42,267 nt of DNA from Kurthia massiliensis (lineage in GTDB: Bacteria > Bacillota > Bacilli > Bacillales_A > Planococcaceae): contig NZ_HE611003.1 of the NCBI RefSeq assembly GCF_000285555.1, positions 1-42,267 of the forward strand, read 5' to 3'. Below are positions 15,380 to 24,512 of this stretch, piece by piece. Position numbers and translations under genes: made by a program. How positions within the stretch are numbered: position 1 is the stretch's first letter; the number at the start of each line of letters is the position of its first letter. The notes beneath the pieces were generated by a model. The model ran no database searches. It was not told the DNA's origin and saw only the letters and a list, made by a program, of their open reading frames with translations.

Positions 15380-16735
15380 TTATTTCACAAAAGCATTTAA
15401 CACATTTTCAAGTGCCATACCGCGTGAACCTTTTAGTAATACTAAAGAATCCGCTGATGCTTCGGCTTCAAGTTTTTCGATAATTGGTGCATAATCGTCC
15501 GCGCTCCAAATGACATCGACTTTACCTTGAAGTTTTGCATATAACGCTTCCATACGTGGACCGAATAAGCATACGTGATGAATCGCTTCGACATTTAAGT
15601 CATCGGCAATATTTTCATGATATTCGCGCTCTAACGTACCAAGCTCTAACATATCGCCAAGCACGACCCATTTATCTTGACGCATCGTCGCATGTTCAAC
15701 GAAGTTTAGCGCTGCACGTACTGACGTTGGTGCGGCGTTGTAAGCATCGTTAATGAATAATACATCATTTTTACCTTCAACTAATTGCATACGCATGTTT
15801 GTGAGTTGTACTCCTTTTAATGCTGCACGAATTTGGTCGTTCGTTAAACCGATATCTTGCGCGATTAAGATGGCGATTAGCGTATTTTTTACTTGGTGAC
15901 GACCTAGAACAGAAATAAAGAATTTATCTTCTAATAAGCCGTGCACGTTAAACGTACTACCAGCTGCTGTTTCGGTAATGTTTGCCGCGTATAAATCGTC
16001 GCTCGCTTCTAAACCGAATGAGATGGCATTTAAGTTTGCCGCTTCAACAAGTGGTGTTAGCAATGGTTCGTCGCCATCATAGAAAAACTTACCGTCAGCT
16101 TGTAGGCCCATTGTAATTTCAAACTTCGCTTTTGCGATACCTTCACGAGAACCTAATGCTTCCATATGCGCTTCACCGATATTTGTAATGACCGCATAAT
16201 GTGGTTTCGCCATTTTTGTTAATAACTCAATTTGACCGAAGCCGTCCATACCCATTTCAAGTACCGCAAACTGTGTATCTTCATCTAAGCTAAGTAGCGT
16301 TAGTGGTAAACCTAATTGGTTGTTGTAGTTACCTTCTGTTTTTTGCACTTTGTAATAAGGTTTAAGCGTTCCTGCGATTAAATCTTTCGTAGACGTTTTA
16401 CCATTTGAGCCTGTTACCGCGATAAATGTCGCTTTATGTTCTGCACGATAAGCACGCGCCATTTGTTGAAGCGCTTCTTCTGCATCGTCGACGAAAATAA
16501 GTGGTACATCTTTCGGTGGGTTCGGCTCATCTTTTTGCCAAAATGCAGCCGCAGCACCTGCTTCAAAAGCTTGTGCGACATATTTATGACCATTTGTATT
16601 TTCACCACGGAACGGGATAAATAAATCACCAGGTTGTAGCGTACGTGTATTGATCGATACACCTGTTACAGTAATATCTTCAAACGTTTGATCCGCATCT
16701 AACCAACGAGCGATGTCATTTAACGTTTTTTTCAT
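15380..16735 (-). CDS. murF: UDP-N-acetylmuramoyl-tripeptide--D-alanyl-D-alanine ligase
   Basis: MurF adds D-Ala-D-Ala to the UDP-MurNAc-tripeptide, the last cytoplasmic step of stem peptide synthesis. The 451-residue protein has the Mur-ligase ATP loop VTGSNGKTSTKD, the central VLEMGMDGFGQI segment, and FINDAYNAAPTSVRAAL of the C-terminal part. It lies 17 nt after ddl, whose product makes its substrate, so the two form an operon. A strong terminator follows. Confidence 0.97.
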   Translation of the reverse strand: MKKTLNDIARWLDADQTFEDITVTGVSINTRTLQPGDLFIPFRGENTNGHKYVAQAFEAGAAAAFWQKDEPNPPKDVPLIFVDDAEEALQQMARAYRAEHKATFIAVTGSNGKTSTKDLIAGTLKPYYKVQKTEGNYNNQLGLPLTLLSLDEDTQFAVLEMGMDGFGQIELLTKMAKPHYAVITNIGEAHMEALGSREGIAKAKFEITMGLQADGKFFYDGDEPLLTPLVEAANLNAISFGLEASDDLYAANITETAAGSTFNVHGLLEDKFFISVLGRHQVKNTLIAILIAQDIGLTNDQIRAALKGVQLTNMRMQLVEGKNDVLFINDAYNAAPTSVRAALNFVEHATMRQDKWVVLGDMLELGTLEREYHENIADDLNVEAIHHVCLFGPRMEALYAKLQGKVDVIWSADDYAPIIEKLEAEASADSLVLLKGSRGMALENVLNAFVK

Positions 16736-16752
16736 TGGAAAGGACCTCTCTC

Positions 16753-17817
16753 TTATTGATATTGAAGTTGTTGTTTTTCAGCGTGGCGTTCGATACCTAG
16801 GCTAATTAATTTTTCGATTAAGTCGCTGTATGGAAGACCTGTGTTTTTCCAAAGAATTGGGTACATGCTGACAGGTGTGAAACCTGGTAATGTGTTTACT
16901 TCATTGATGAAGATGTCGTTTTCAGCCGTAACGAAGAAATCAGCACGTACTAAACCAGCACCATCTAAAATTTTGAAGGCGCGTTTTGCCATATCAGATA
17001 GTTGTGCTTGTACGTCATCTGTTACAGGAGCAGGGATTAATAAATCTGTTGAATCATCGTTATATTTTGAGTCGTAGTCATAGAAAGCTGTTTTCGGTTT
17101 GATTTCACCAGGTACAGATGTTTCTGGCTCGTCATTACCTAATACGGCCATTTCTACTTCGCGTGCAACGACGCCGGTTTCTACGACGATTTTACGGTCA
17201 TATTTTAAAGCAACTTCTACCGCTTTGATTAACGCTTCGCGATCGTCTGCTTTTGATACGCCGACACTTGAACCAAGGTTCGCAGGTTTGACGAACATTG
17301 GGTACGTTAATTTTTCTTCCATTTCAGCGATTAATGCGTCTTGTTGTTTATTCCAATCGTTGCGGATGAAATATGTGTAAGGTACTTGTGGAAGTCCAGC
17401 GATTTCGAATAATTGTTTCATTGATACTTTATCCATACCAGCTGAAGAAGCTAATACGCCGTTACCAACGTAAGGTAAGTTTAATACTTCTAAGAAACCT
17501 TGTACTGTACCGTCTTCACCATTTGTACCGTGAAGTAATGGGAATACAACGTCAAATTTACGTTCTTTTAAAGAAGTTAAAAATTCTGTAACGTCATTTT
17601 CAGTCGCTGTTTCACGCGTGAACGCAAGTTGTTCTACTGACTCAGCAGGTGCTGTTAATTGGTCACCGACGCGCCATTCACCGTCACGTGTAATAAACAC
17701 TGGGAAAATATCGTATTTTTCAAAGTTTAATGCTTGTGTAACAGCTTTTGCTGTAGATAATGATACGTCATGCTCTGCAGATTTACCGCCGTATAATAAG
17801 CCTAATTTTTTATTCAT
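16753..17817 (-). CDS. ddl: D-alanine--D-alanine ligase
   Basis: An ATP-grasp ligase that makes D-Ala-D-Ala, 354 residues. Signatures are LLYGGKSAEHDVS at the N-terminus, FPLLHGTNGEDGTVQGFLE, MFVKPANLGSSVGVSKA and the metal site FINEVNTLPGFTPVSMYP. The phenylalanine in the active-site region FYDYDSKY, rather than tyrosine further on, does not by itself define depsipeptide (Lac) specificity. GGAGGAAC precedes the ATG. It is the first gene of the ddl-murF operon. Confidence 0.97.
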   Translation of the reverse strand: MNKKLGLLYGGKSAEHDVSLSTAKAVTQALNFEKYDIFPVFITRDGEWRVGDQLTAPAESVEQLAFTRETATENDVTEFLTSLKERKFDVVFPLLHGTNGEDGTVQGFLEVLNLPYVGNGVLASSAGMDKVSMKQLFEIAGLPQVPYTYFIRNDWNKQQDALIAEMEEKLTYPMFVKPANLGSSVGVSKADDREALIKAVEVALKYDRKIVVETGVVAREVEMAVLGNDEPETSVPGEIKPKTAFYDYDSKYNDDSTDLLIPAPVTDDVQAQLSDMAKRAFKILDGAGLVRADFFVTAENDIFINEVNTLPGFTPVSMYPILWKNTGLPYSDLIEKLISLGIERHAEKQQLQYQ

Positions 17818-17930
17818 AATGTTAGTTCCTCCAAATTATAGTTGGTCGTACGAACGAATGTCCTGGAATTGAATAGGACGATTTCTATCGGATCAAGTTT
17901 CACGCGAACTTGCGCAAAATATCATTACTT

Positions 17931-17939
17931 ATCATAGCA
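17931..17939 (-). promoter_or_regulatory. Extended -10 element, probable ddl-murF promoter
   Basis: TGC followed by TATGAT on the minus strand, about 110 bp before ddl. The -35 region is poor (TATGAA at 17 bp). The leader between it and ddl contains two small hairpins, CAAGTT/AACTTG and GTCCT/AGGAC. Confidence 0.45.
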
Positions 17940-17970
17940 CTCTCTCGCCGATTTTCATAAAAAAAACGTA

Positions 17971-18003
17971 AAAAAAGATTCCTATCATATGTCGAAAGGA
18001 ATC
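17971..18003 (-). terminator. Terminator after the 253-residue unknown gene
   Basis: GATTCCT and AGGAATC form a 7-bp stem with a 13-nt loop followed by six to seven T on the minus strand. Confidence 0.82.
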
Positions 18004-18026
18004 AAACGCGTAAACATCAATGTGTA

Positions 18027-18788
18027 CTATTTATGTACTTCAAGTACGCCATCTGGTTTTTGTTTTAATAACGTATTTAAATCGTCCCAAATCTCATCTG
18101 CGAAATGAATATCTGCAACATTACGTACTTCTAATACATAAGCGACTGTCGGTTTTTCAATACGATACATCGAAAAGAGCGCACCATCTTTCATATGCTC
18201 ACGAAATGTATCGCACACATCCATCGTAAAGTGTGGCATGACGGTCGCGACGCGTCGGCGCCAAAAGCTCGTTTGGCGTTCCTTCAACTGAATGACGTTG
18301 TTGAAGACGTTGACGACGAGGCGATCATTATCCTCTAAATTGCTAAAATAAATTTTTGTATATTGTTCTTCTTTGTTTTCTAAATATACGTATTTATTTT
18401 GTAATTGGTGATAAAACGGCGTGCGTAGTGGCTCTTTTTTATGCCCTATGTATAGAAGCTCCGCCTGTTCTTGCGGCGTTAATAAGTTTAACCTTTTCTC
18501 GTCTACAAAATCGATCCAGCATAAATCCTGACGGGAGTCAGAAATTTTTTTTGCAAAATATGGCATACTTTTACTATCTACGAAGCCTAGACGTGTATGC
18601 ATATTGAATGAGCCATCTTCGAACTCATTTTTCAGTAGCAAAATATTTTGAAGCGGACCGACTGAGGAAGCAAATTCGTGAAATTTTAAACCGCTTAATA
18701 CCACAAATTGATTCAACTCATTAACGTGCACATATAAATGATGCAAAAAATCATCAGCAGCTCGCATTTTCTTTGCCAAGTCGATCAC
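18027..18788 (-). CDS. Conserved protein of unknown function, 253 residues
   Basis: I do not recognise this protein. It is soluble, with no signal peptide or membrane segment, and rich in aromatic and charged residues. The start is GTG at 18788 with GAGGA 5 nt upstream, which is a good site, and it has its own terminator, so it is a real gene. It lies between rodA (divergent) and ddl. The reading frame is intact and codon use is like its neighbours. No catalytic motif can be named with confidence. Confidence 0.8.
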   Translation of the reverse strand: MIDLAKKMRAADDFLHHLYVHVNELNQFVVLSGLKFHEFASSVGPLQNILLLKNEFEDGSFNMHTRLGFVDSKSMPYFAKKISDSRQDLCWIDFVDEKRLNLLTPQEQAELLYIGHKKEPLRTPFYHQLQNKYVYLENKEEQYTKIYFSNLEDNDRLVVNVFNNVIQLKERQTSFWRRRVATVMPHFTMDVCDTFREHMKDGALFSMYRIEKPTVAYVLEVRNVADIHFADEIWDDLNTLLKQKPDGVLEVHK

Positions 18789-18872
18789 CCCATTCCTCTT
18801 TATATTATAGATTGAAATGCAAGATTTTGAAACATTTGTGATTCGATTTCGTCACATCTTTATGCACAAGCG

Positions 18873-18881
18873 TGATACAAT
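18873..18881 (+). promoter_or_regulatory. Extended -10 element, probable rodA promoter
   Basis: TGA followed by TACAAT, about 50 bp before rodA; no good -35. A second TATAAT at 18891-18896 is also possible but has no -35. Confidence 0.4.
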
Positions 18882-18930
18882 GAAATACGCTATAATGAGT
18901 AAGTGAAATAATTAATATTAGGTGGCAAAT

Positions 18931-20103
18931 ATGAATAACAATCGAAAAAATTTCTTCGATCGTTTAGATTGGACGTTAATCTTCATTATAGCCTTATTTT
19001 GTGTTGTCAGTTTGACGGCAATCTCTGCCGCGCAAATGTCTGGTCAATACGCAACAAACTTCGTACCAAAGCAATTGTTCTGGTACTTTGTTGCCGCATG
19101 TATCATCTCTGTGATGATGTATTTCGAGCCAGAGCAATATAAAAAGATGGCTTGGTATTTATATGGCTTCGGTATTTTCTTACTGTTAGTCTTAATGGTT
19201 ACACCGGGTAAGCTGACTGAACCACGTAACGGTGCGAAAAGTTGGTTCCACTTAGGCTTTGCCGATATTCAACCGTCCGAGTTTATGAAAACGTTCTATA
19301 TTCTCGCACTCGCCCGTGTCGTAACGAAACACCATGAATTATATCCTAATAAAACGATCAAATCAGACTTCATTTTACTTGGGAAAATTGCTTTAACATT
19401 AATTGTGCCATTAGCATTTATTTTAAAACAGCCTGACCTTGGTACAAGTTTAGTATTCTTAGCGATTACTGCCGCACTTGTATTAGTCGCTGGTATCGCT
19501 TGGCGCATCATTTTACCGATCGTCGTTGGCGCAGTTGCTATCGGTGGTACGCTACTTTGGATGGCGCTTTATAAACAAGAATTTTTAAATACAGCACTCG
19601 GTTTAAAACCTTATCAATTCGCCCGTATTTATTCTTGGTTAGACCCTTACTCATATTCTTCTAGTGATGGTTATCACTTAGTGAAATCACTAAATGCAAT
19701 CGGAAGCGGTCAAGTATTCGGTAAAGGGTATAAAGGACACGAAGTATACGTGCCGGAAAACCATACCGACTTCATTTTCAGTATCATCGGTGAAGAATGG
19801 GGATTCATTGGCTGTAGTGCCGTGATCGTCTTATTCTTCTTCTTAATCTATCACTTAACGAAATTAACGCTTCAAATGAAAGATCCATTCTGTACATACG
19901 TATGTGCGGGGATTATCGCTATGATTACGTTCCATGTGTTAGAAAATATCGGTATGACAACGCAAGTGTTACCAATCACAGGTATTCCACTACCATTCAT
20001 TAGTTACGGTGGTAGTTCGATGATGGGGAATGCGTTCGCGCTCGGCCTCGTCTTCAGTATGAAATTCCATCATCACACATACATGTTCGGTCGCGATGAT
20101 TAA
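18931..20103 (+). CDS. rodA: RodA, SEDS-family peptidoglycan polymerase of the elongation machinery
   Basis: A SEDS glycosyltransferase that polymerises lipid II together with a class B PBP during side-wall growth. The 390-residue protein has about ten membrane segments. It carries the family motifs FHLGFADIQPSEFMK, LKQPDLGTSLVF, ENHTDFIFSIIGEEWGF and the C-terminal PLPFISYGGSS. The ATG at 18931 has AGGTGG 5 nt upstream; the GTG at 18922 is inside that site. RodA rather than FtsW is suggested by size and by the PENHTDFIFS context. A terminator follows. Confidence 0.92.
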   Translation: MNNNRKNFFDRLDWTLIFIIALFCVVSLTAISAAQMSGQYATNFVPKQLFWYFVAACIISVMMYFEPEQYKKMAWYLYGFGIFLLLVLMVTPGKLTEPRNGAKSWFHLGFADIQPSEFMKTFYILALARVVTKHHELYPNKTIKSDFILLGKIALTLIVPLAFILKQPDLGTSLVFLAITAALVLVAGIAWRIILPIVVGAVAIGGTLLWMALYKQEFLNTALGLKPYQFARIYSWLDPYSYSSSDGYHLVKSLNAIGSGQVFGKGYKGHEVYVPENHTDFIFSIIGEEWGFIGCSAVIVLFFFLIYHLTKLTLQMKDPFCTYVCAGIIAMITFHVLENIGMTTQVLPITGIPLPFISYGGSSMMGNAFALGLVFSMKFHHHTYMFGRDD

Positions 20104-20108
20104 TTGTA

Positions 20109-20147
20109 GAGAAACCTTACTTTCAAAAAGTGAGGTTTCTTTTTTTC
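20109..20147 (+). terminator. Terminator after rodA
   Basis: GAAACCTTACTTT pairs with AAAGTGAGGTTTC (one mismatch) and is followed by T7. Confidence 0.88.
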
Positions 20148-20482
20148 TCCACAAAAAAACCATGAATTTTTCGTAAAATAGGTAAAAATATTAAAAAATT
20201 GTACCGTCGCGTATATTTTTAAAAAACGAGGTGTTTTAACAAAATTTCGGGGAATACATAATACAGAAACATTGCTTTCGTTGCTGTAATGACTTAACTT
20301 CTAGACATTTTCGCTGTTTTTTATAACCGCACAAAACTTTACGAATGTAACAATTTTGAAAAACTCTAACTATGTAAATCATGTTATGATAGTACTAATA
20401 ACAGCTTTGTCAAATAAAACGCTGAAACTTCTGTTTTTCTTTTAGCGTCTTATTATAAAACGAATGAATTGAGGTGGCTCAT
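20148..20482 (+). promoter_or_regulatory. Intergenic region with the promoter of the 45-residue gene
   Basis: An AT-rich stretch with an extended -10 (TGT then TATGAT, 20382-20390) and no strong -35. The leader of about 85 nt contains a hairpin ACGCT/AGCGT with additional A/T pairs (around 20419-20449), followed by the ribosome site GAGGTGG. Nothing else was recognised in the first 200 bp. Confidence 0.45.
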
Positions 20483-20620
20483 ATGACAAAAGAAGTTGAT
20501 ATTACAAAAATTATTTCGAATTTGTCTAAATTAGGCGTAAAGGCAACGAAAACTAAATCTCGCTTAGAAATGCTTAAAACACTTGCCCCACCGAAATCAA
20601 CTCCGCAAACTCAAAACTAA
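20483..20620 (+). CDS. Small basic protein of unknown function, 45 residues
   Basis: The reading frame MTKEVDITKIISNLSKLGVK... ends in a proline/glutamine-rich tail (APPKSTPQTQN). It has an excellent ribosome site (GAGGTGG, 5 nt from ATG), an upstream extended -10 promoter and its own terminator, so it is very likely expressed. The first 30 residues could form one or two amphipathic helices; there is no membrane segment. I do not recognise the family. Confidence 0.75.
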   Translation: MTKEVDITKIISNLSKLGVKATKTKSRLEMLKTLAPPKSTPQTQN

Positions 20621-20633
20621 TGATTGAATTTGC

Positions 20634-20660
20634 TTCGACCATGTCGGAGTTTTTTTCTTT
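20634..20660 (+). terminator. Terminator after the 45-residue gene
   Basis: CTTCGAC and GTCGGAG form a 7-bp stem (one G-U pair) with a CAT loop, followed by T7. Confidence 0.8.
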
Positions 20661-20671
20661 TATACATAACG

Positions 20672-20705
20672 AAAAGGAACTGCCTCATTGCAGTTCCTTT
20701 TTTTC
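20672..20705. terminator. Second hairpin of a tandem terminator array
   Basis: AAAGGAACTGC and GCAGTTCCTTT form a perfect 11-bp stem with a 6-nt loop, flanked by A4 and T7. It can act on both strands between the convergent small gene and tcyP. Confidence 0.82.
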
Positions 20706-20713
20706 GTCCATAT

Positions 20714-20747
20714 AAAAACGCAGCGTATCCCCACACGCTGCGTTTTT
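20714..20747 (-). terminator. Terminator after tcyP
   Basis: AAAAACGCAGCGT and ACGCTGCGTTTTT form a 13-bp stem with an 8-nt loop. It is the third hairpin in 115 bp. Confidence 0.85.
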
Positions 20748-20779
20748 CCCGTTCAATTCCCATCCCTGTTTGGAAACAA

Positions 20780-22171
20780 TTAAAGCTCTGCTAAATCTTG
20801 AGCTTCTTTTGAATTGTATGTGTCACGATCCAATTCGCCTGTTGCGCGTGCTGTTGTCAAGCCGGCAACCATTGAATCATTAACGTTTAATGCTGTACGA
20901 CCCATATCGATTAATGGTTCGACTGAAATTAAAATACCTGCAAGTGCAACTGGTAAGTCCATTGCAGACAATACGATGATTGCTGCGAATGTCGCGCCAC
21001 CGCCGACACCTGCAACCCCGAATGAGCTAATTGCAACGATTGCAATTAACGTTAAAATAAATTGCCATTCAAAAGGATTGATGCCCACACTTGGTGCAAT
21101 CATCACTGCAAGCATCGCAGGATACACACCAGCACAACCGTTCTGACCGATTGATACCCCGAATGAACCTGCAAAGTTTGCAATGCCTTCTGGTACGCCT
21201 AAGCGTTTACGTTGCGTTTCGATGTTCATTGGTAGTGTTCCAGCACTTGAACGTGATGTAAACGCAAATAATAACGTTGGAGCTACTTTTTTCACGTATG
21301 TGAGTGGACTCATACCTGTAAGTGCCACAATCACTAAGTGAATGATAAACATCGCGATTAATGCGACGTATGAAGCAATAACGAATTTACCCATGTTGTA
21401 AATTGCATTGAAATCTGATGTTGCGACTGTGTTCGTCATAATCGCTAAAATACCGAATGGTGTTAAGCGTAAAACGAGTGTCACGATACGCATCACTAAT
21501 GCATAAATTGTATCGATAGCTTTTTTAATGTAGCCCGCATGTTCGCTGTCTTTGCGTACTAAGCCTAAATAAGCGAAACCGATAAATACGGCGAAAATAA
21601 CGACTGCAATTGTTGAAGATGGACGTGCGCCTGTTAGATCTAAGAATGGATTCGCTGGAATGAATTCAAGGATTTGTTGAGGCATTGTTTTGTCGCCCAT
21701 TTCATCTGACTTCGCGACGATTTCTTGACCACGTGCTTGTTCTGCATCGCCACCGACTAAAGATGAACCATCTAAGTTGAATGATAATGCTGATGCGATA
21801 CCGACTGATGCGGCAACCGCTGTTGTGCCGACAAGCATCGCTAAGATGATGATTGCATATTTACCGAAGCTTTTACCTGCTACGACTTTTGTAAAGGCCG
21901 CAACGATTGAAATAAATACAAGTGGCATGGCAACCATTTGTAGTAATTTCACATAACCACTACCGACGATACTAAACCAATCTGTCGTTGTCATCGTTAC
22001 ATTTGAATCGACGCCATAAATAAAGTGTAATGCTAAACCGAATAGAATCCCAAGACCTAAACCGGTAAACACACGTTTTGAGAATGAGACGTGTTTTTTG
22101 TTCATTTTAAATAAAAGTGCTAATAAAACGAGTAACACAGCAACATTCACAAGAACTAAAACGATGTCCAT
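20780..22171 (-). CDS. tcyP: L-cystine symporter of the DAACS family (TcyP-like)
   Basis: Sodium or proton symporter for cystine. At 463 residues it equals B. subtilis TcyP, which it resembles throughout: KRVFTGLGLGILFGL, VGSGYVKLLQMVAMPLVF, NPFLDLTGARPSST, FAFTSRSSAGTLPMNIE, SIGQNGCAGVYPAMLA and GVAGVGGGATFAA. It has eight to ten membrane segments. The ATG at 22171 has AGGAGG 8 nt upstream; a longer reading to 22231 would cover the promoter. A strong promoter precedes it. In Bacillus this gene answers to cysteine availability through CymR. Confidence 0.95.
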   Translation of the reverse strand: MDIVLVLVNVAVLLVLLALLFKMNKKHVSFSKRVFTGLGLGILFGLALHFIYGVDSNVTMTTTDWFSIVGSGYVKLLQMVAMPLVFISIVAAFTKVVAGKSFGKYAIIILAMLVGTTAVAASVGIASALSFNLDGSSLVGGDAEQARGQEIVAKSDEMGDKTMPQQILEFIPANPFLDLTGARPSSTIAVVIFAVFIGFAYLGLVRKDSEHAGYIKKAIDTIYALVMRIVTLVLRLTPFGILAIMTNTVATSDFNAIYNMGKFVIASYVALIAMFIIHLVIVALTGMSPLTYVKKVAPTLLFAFTSRSSAGTLPMNIETQRKRLGVPEGIANFAGSFGVSIGQNGCAGVYPAMLAVMIAPSVGINPFEWQFILTLIAIVAISSFGVAGVGGGATFAAIIVLSAMDLPVALAGILISVEPLIDMGRTALNVNDSMVAGLTTARATGELDRDTYNSKEAQDLAEL

Positions 22172-22236
22172 GTTATTGCCTCCTAGTGTATAAGTACATA
22201 AATTGTTTTTCATAATGAAATATTGTAACAAGCCAT

Positions 22237-22265
22237 ATATTAATCCATTAATTCTTATTAGTCAA
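22237..22265 (-). promoter_or_regulatory. tcyP promoter
   Basis: TTGACT, 17 bp, TAATAT on the minus strand. The spacer and -10 contain ATTAATCCATTAAT, two copies of a self-complementary hexamer, which could be part of an operator; a match to the CymR box could not be confirmed. Confidence 0.72.
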
Positions 22266-22356
22266 GTTGGTTTAATAGGAAGATTTGTTTTTTTAGTTAT
22301 TTGTTGCCCACAATAGGCTATATATAAAGGGAAGTACATATCGGAGGAGGCTTGTT

Positions 22357-23817
22357 ATGTCAGAATTCAGCTACATATTATCGATGACCGGATCGATGAT
22401 TTTATTTATTAATTTCGTGTTAGCGGCCATTATTATTTTCTTTGAACGTCGAGAACCTTCTTCTACATGGGCGTGGATTTTAGTGCTCTTTTTCTTACCG
22501 ATTGCTGGCTTCCTTATTTATTTACTGTTCGGAAGACGATTGCGCCAACGCCATTTATTTCGGTGGGAAGGCCGTAAAAAAATCGGTATTGATACGCTCG
22601 TCGACTATCAAATCGCAGCGATTAAATCGAAAACATTTGAATATCGCTTAACCGACGCGGCACATTATAAAGAACTCATTTATATGCACCTCGTCAACAA
22701 CCACGCCGTTTTAACGCAAGATAACGCCGTTGAAGTGTTCGATGATGGGCATGAAAAGTTCGAACGATTAATACAAGATATTTTGCAGGCGAAAACGAAT
22801 ATTCATATTCAATATTATATTTTCCGTCTCGATCATCTCGGTGAACGCATTTTAGACGCGCTCATTAAACAAGCGAAAAAAGGTGTTAAAGTACGCCTGT
22901 TGTTTGATGATATGGGTTCGCGTGGCGTTCATAAAAGACATTTCAAACAATTGATGCGCTACGGGGGCGAAGTCGAAATTTTCTTCCCGTCGATTTTACC
23001 TCTCGTAAATCCGCGCCTCAATTACCGAAATCACCGTAAACTCGTCATTATCGATGGACGCGTCGGTTATATCGGTGGCTTTAATGTCGGCGACGAATAT
23101 TTAGGTCTCGATCCGAAGTTTGGTTATTGGCGAGACACACATTTACGTATTGAAGGAAGTGCGGTTCATCCACTGCAAACGCGATTTTTACTCGATTGGA
23201 ATCAAGCGTCTGACCGCAAAGATTTACAATATGAAGATCACTTTTTCCCGACGATTTCACGAAAAGGTGAAGTCGGTTTGCAAATCGTTTCGAGTGGGCC
23301 CGATTCTGATTGGGAACAAATTAAAAGTGGTTACTTAAAATTAATTAACATGGCCAAAAAATATATTTACATTCAGACGCCGTATTTTATTCCAGACGAC
23401 AGCTTTATGGACGCTGTACGCATTGCAGCTTTATCCGGTATCGACGTCCGCATTATGATTCCGAACAAACCCGACCATCCTTTCGTCTACTGGGCAACGT
23501 ACTCGAACGTCGGTGAATTGCTTGAAGCGGGGGCGCGCATTTATATTTATGATAACGGCTTTTTGCATACGAAAATGATCGTCATTGACGATGAAGCGTC
23601 TACAGTCGGTACGGCAAATATCGATGCACGTAGTTTTAAATTAAATTTTGAAGTGAACGCGTTTATTTACGACCGAAACGTCTCGCATCAACTCGCGGAA
23701 CTGTTTGAGCGCGACATGTTATATTCACACGAACTAACGCCGACATTGTATGCACAGCGCTCGAAATGGATTAAATGGAAAGAGTCGATTTCAAGGTTAT
23801 TATCTCCTATTTTATAA
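22357..23817 (+). CDS. cls: Cardiolipin synthase
   Basis: A phospholipase-D superfamily enzyme that joins two phosphatidylglycerols into cardiolipin. The 486 residues start with two membrane segments (about 10-30 and 38-60). The two HKD motifs are HRKLVIIDGRVGYIGGFN and HTKMIVIDDEASTVGTANID, both complete. GGAGGAGG lies 7 nt before ATG. It is divergent from tcyP with about 185 bp between; a clear promoter was not found (TATATA at 22319 has no good -35). The GC content is slightly above that of its neighbours. Confidence 0.95.
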   Translation: MSEFSYILSMTGSMILFINFVLAAIIIFFERREPSSTWAWILVLFFLPIAGFLIYLLFGRRLRQRHLFRWEGRKKIGIDTLVDYQIAAIKSKTFEYRLTDAAHYKELIYMHLVNNHAVLTQDNAVEVFDDGHEKFERLIQDILQAKTNIHIQYYIFRLDHLGERILDALIKQAKKGVKVRLLFDDMGSRGVHKRHFKQLMRYGGEVEIFFPSILPLVNPRLNYRNHRKLVIIDGRVGYIGGFNVGDEYLGLDPKFGYWRDTHLRIEGSAVHPLQTRFLLDWNQASDRKDLQYEDHFFPTISRKGEVGLQIVSSGPDSDWEQIKSGYLKLINMAKKYIYIQTPYFIPDDSFMDAVRIAALSGIDVRIMIPNKPDHPFVYWATYSNVGELLEAGARIYIYDNGFLHTKMIVIDDEASTVGTANIDARSFKLNFEVNAFIYDRNVSHQLAELFERDMLYSHELTPTLYAQRSKWIKWKESISRLLSPIL

Positions 23818-23819
23818 AC

Positions 23820-23852
23820 AAAAGAGCACTCGCTATTTGCGAGTGCTCTTTC
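23820..23852. terminator. Bidirectional terminator between cls and the carboxypeptidase gene
   Basis: AAAGAGCACTCGC and GCGAGTGCTCTTT form a 13-bp perfect stem with a 5-nt loop. Confidence 0.88.
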
Positions 23853-23853
23853 A

Positions 23854-24489
23854 TTATTGTACCCCTAAATATTGCTCTAATGTCACTTGTTGCTTATAGA
23901 TTTTCGTAGCTGTCGATTTGCCGACATAACGGAAATGCCAAGGTTCATACATGTACCCTGTTATTTTTTCTTTCCCTTTCGGATAGCGCATAATAAAACC
24001 ATATTTATGCGCTGTTTTTGCAGCCCATTTACCAGTATTCGTCGTCCCGAATTTTTCAGACGCGTAGTATGCTGTTTGGTACGGGTTGCCGATATCAAAC
24101 GCTAAGCCTGTCTGGTGCTCTGAATAACCTGGTCGTGCGCTATAACGATCGGCCGCCTTTTTACCGTCCTTTTTGACGTAACGATTATACAACGTACTTT
24201 GATAACTGTATGAACGATACGTGCTGAAAGCTGTCATCGAATACCCTGCTTGTTTTGCAGCTTTTTGCCAACGTATAAAGGCGCTACGTGCTTGTTTACT
24301 TTCCCCTGGTGCGTATGTTTTAGGCAGTGGATAACTTTTATTAACGAGTAAAATACCGTTAATGACAGTCGGTTTTTTCGGCAACTTTTGTCCTACTGTA
24401 TACCCACCGCTGCCTTTTTCAGCAGCGACCGCAGCCGTCGTCGGTACGAGCATCGTCGCCGCAAGTGCAAGTGCTAATAATTTTTTCAT
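23854..24489 (-). CDS. Secreted VanY-type D-alanyl-D-alanine carboxypeptidase
   Basis: A zinc peptidase of the VanY/LdcB (M15B) family that trims stem peptides of peptidoglycan. The 211 residues begin with a signal peptide cleaved near VAAEKG. Zinc and catalytic motifs are SEHQTGLAFDIG (His and Asp) and EPWHFRYVG (Glu and His). It lies directly downstream of a paralogue, from which it differs by being secreted without a lipid anchor. GGAGGGAATGGG precedes ATG. Whether it cuts D,D- or L,D-bonds cannot be told from sequence. Confidence 0.92.
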   Translation of the reverse strand: MKKLLALALAATMLVPTTAAVAAEKGSGGYTVGQKLPKKPTVINGILLVNKSYPLPKTYAPGESKQARSAFIRWQKAAKQAGYSMTAFSTYRSYSYQSTLYNRYVKKDGKKAADRYSARPGYSEHQTGLAFDIGNPYQTAYYASEKFGTTNTGKWAAKTAHKYGFIMRYPKGKEKITGYMYEPWHFRYVGKSTATKIYKQQVTLEQYLGVQ

Positions 24490-24512
24490 CCCATTCCCTC
24501 CATTTATGAAAA

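Noticed and set aside
16436..16662. Open frames opposite or overlapping murF
   Set aside because: Shadow frames of a clear Mur ligase; no independent start signals.
22172..22231. N-terminal extension of TcyP
   Set aside because: It would cover the strong promoter region and ribosome site; the shorter start gives exactly the family length.
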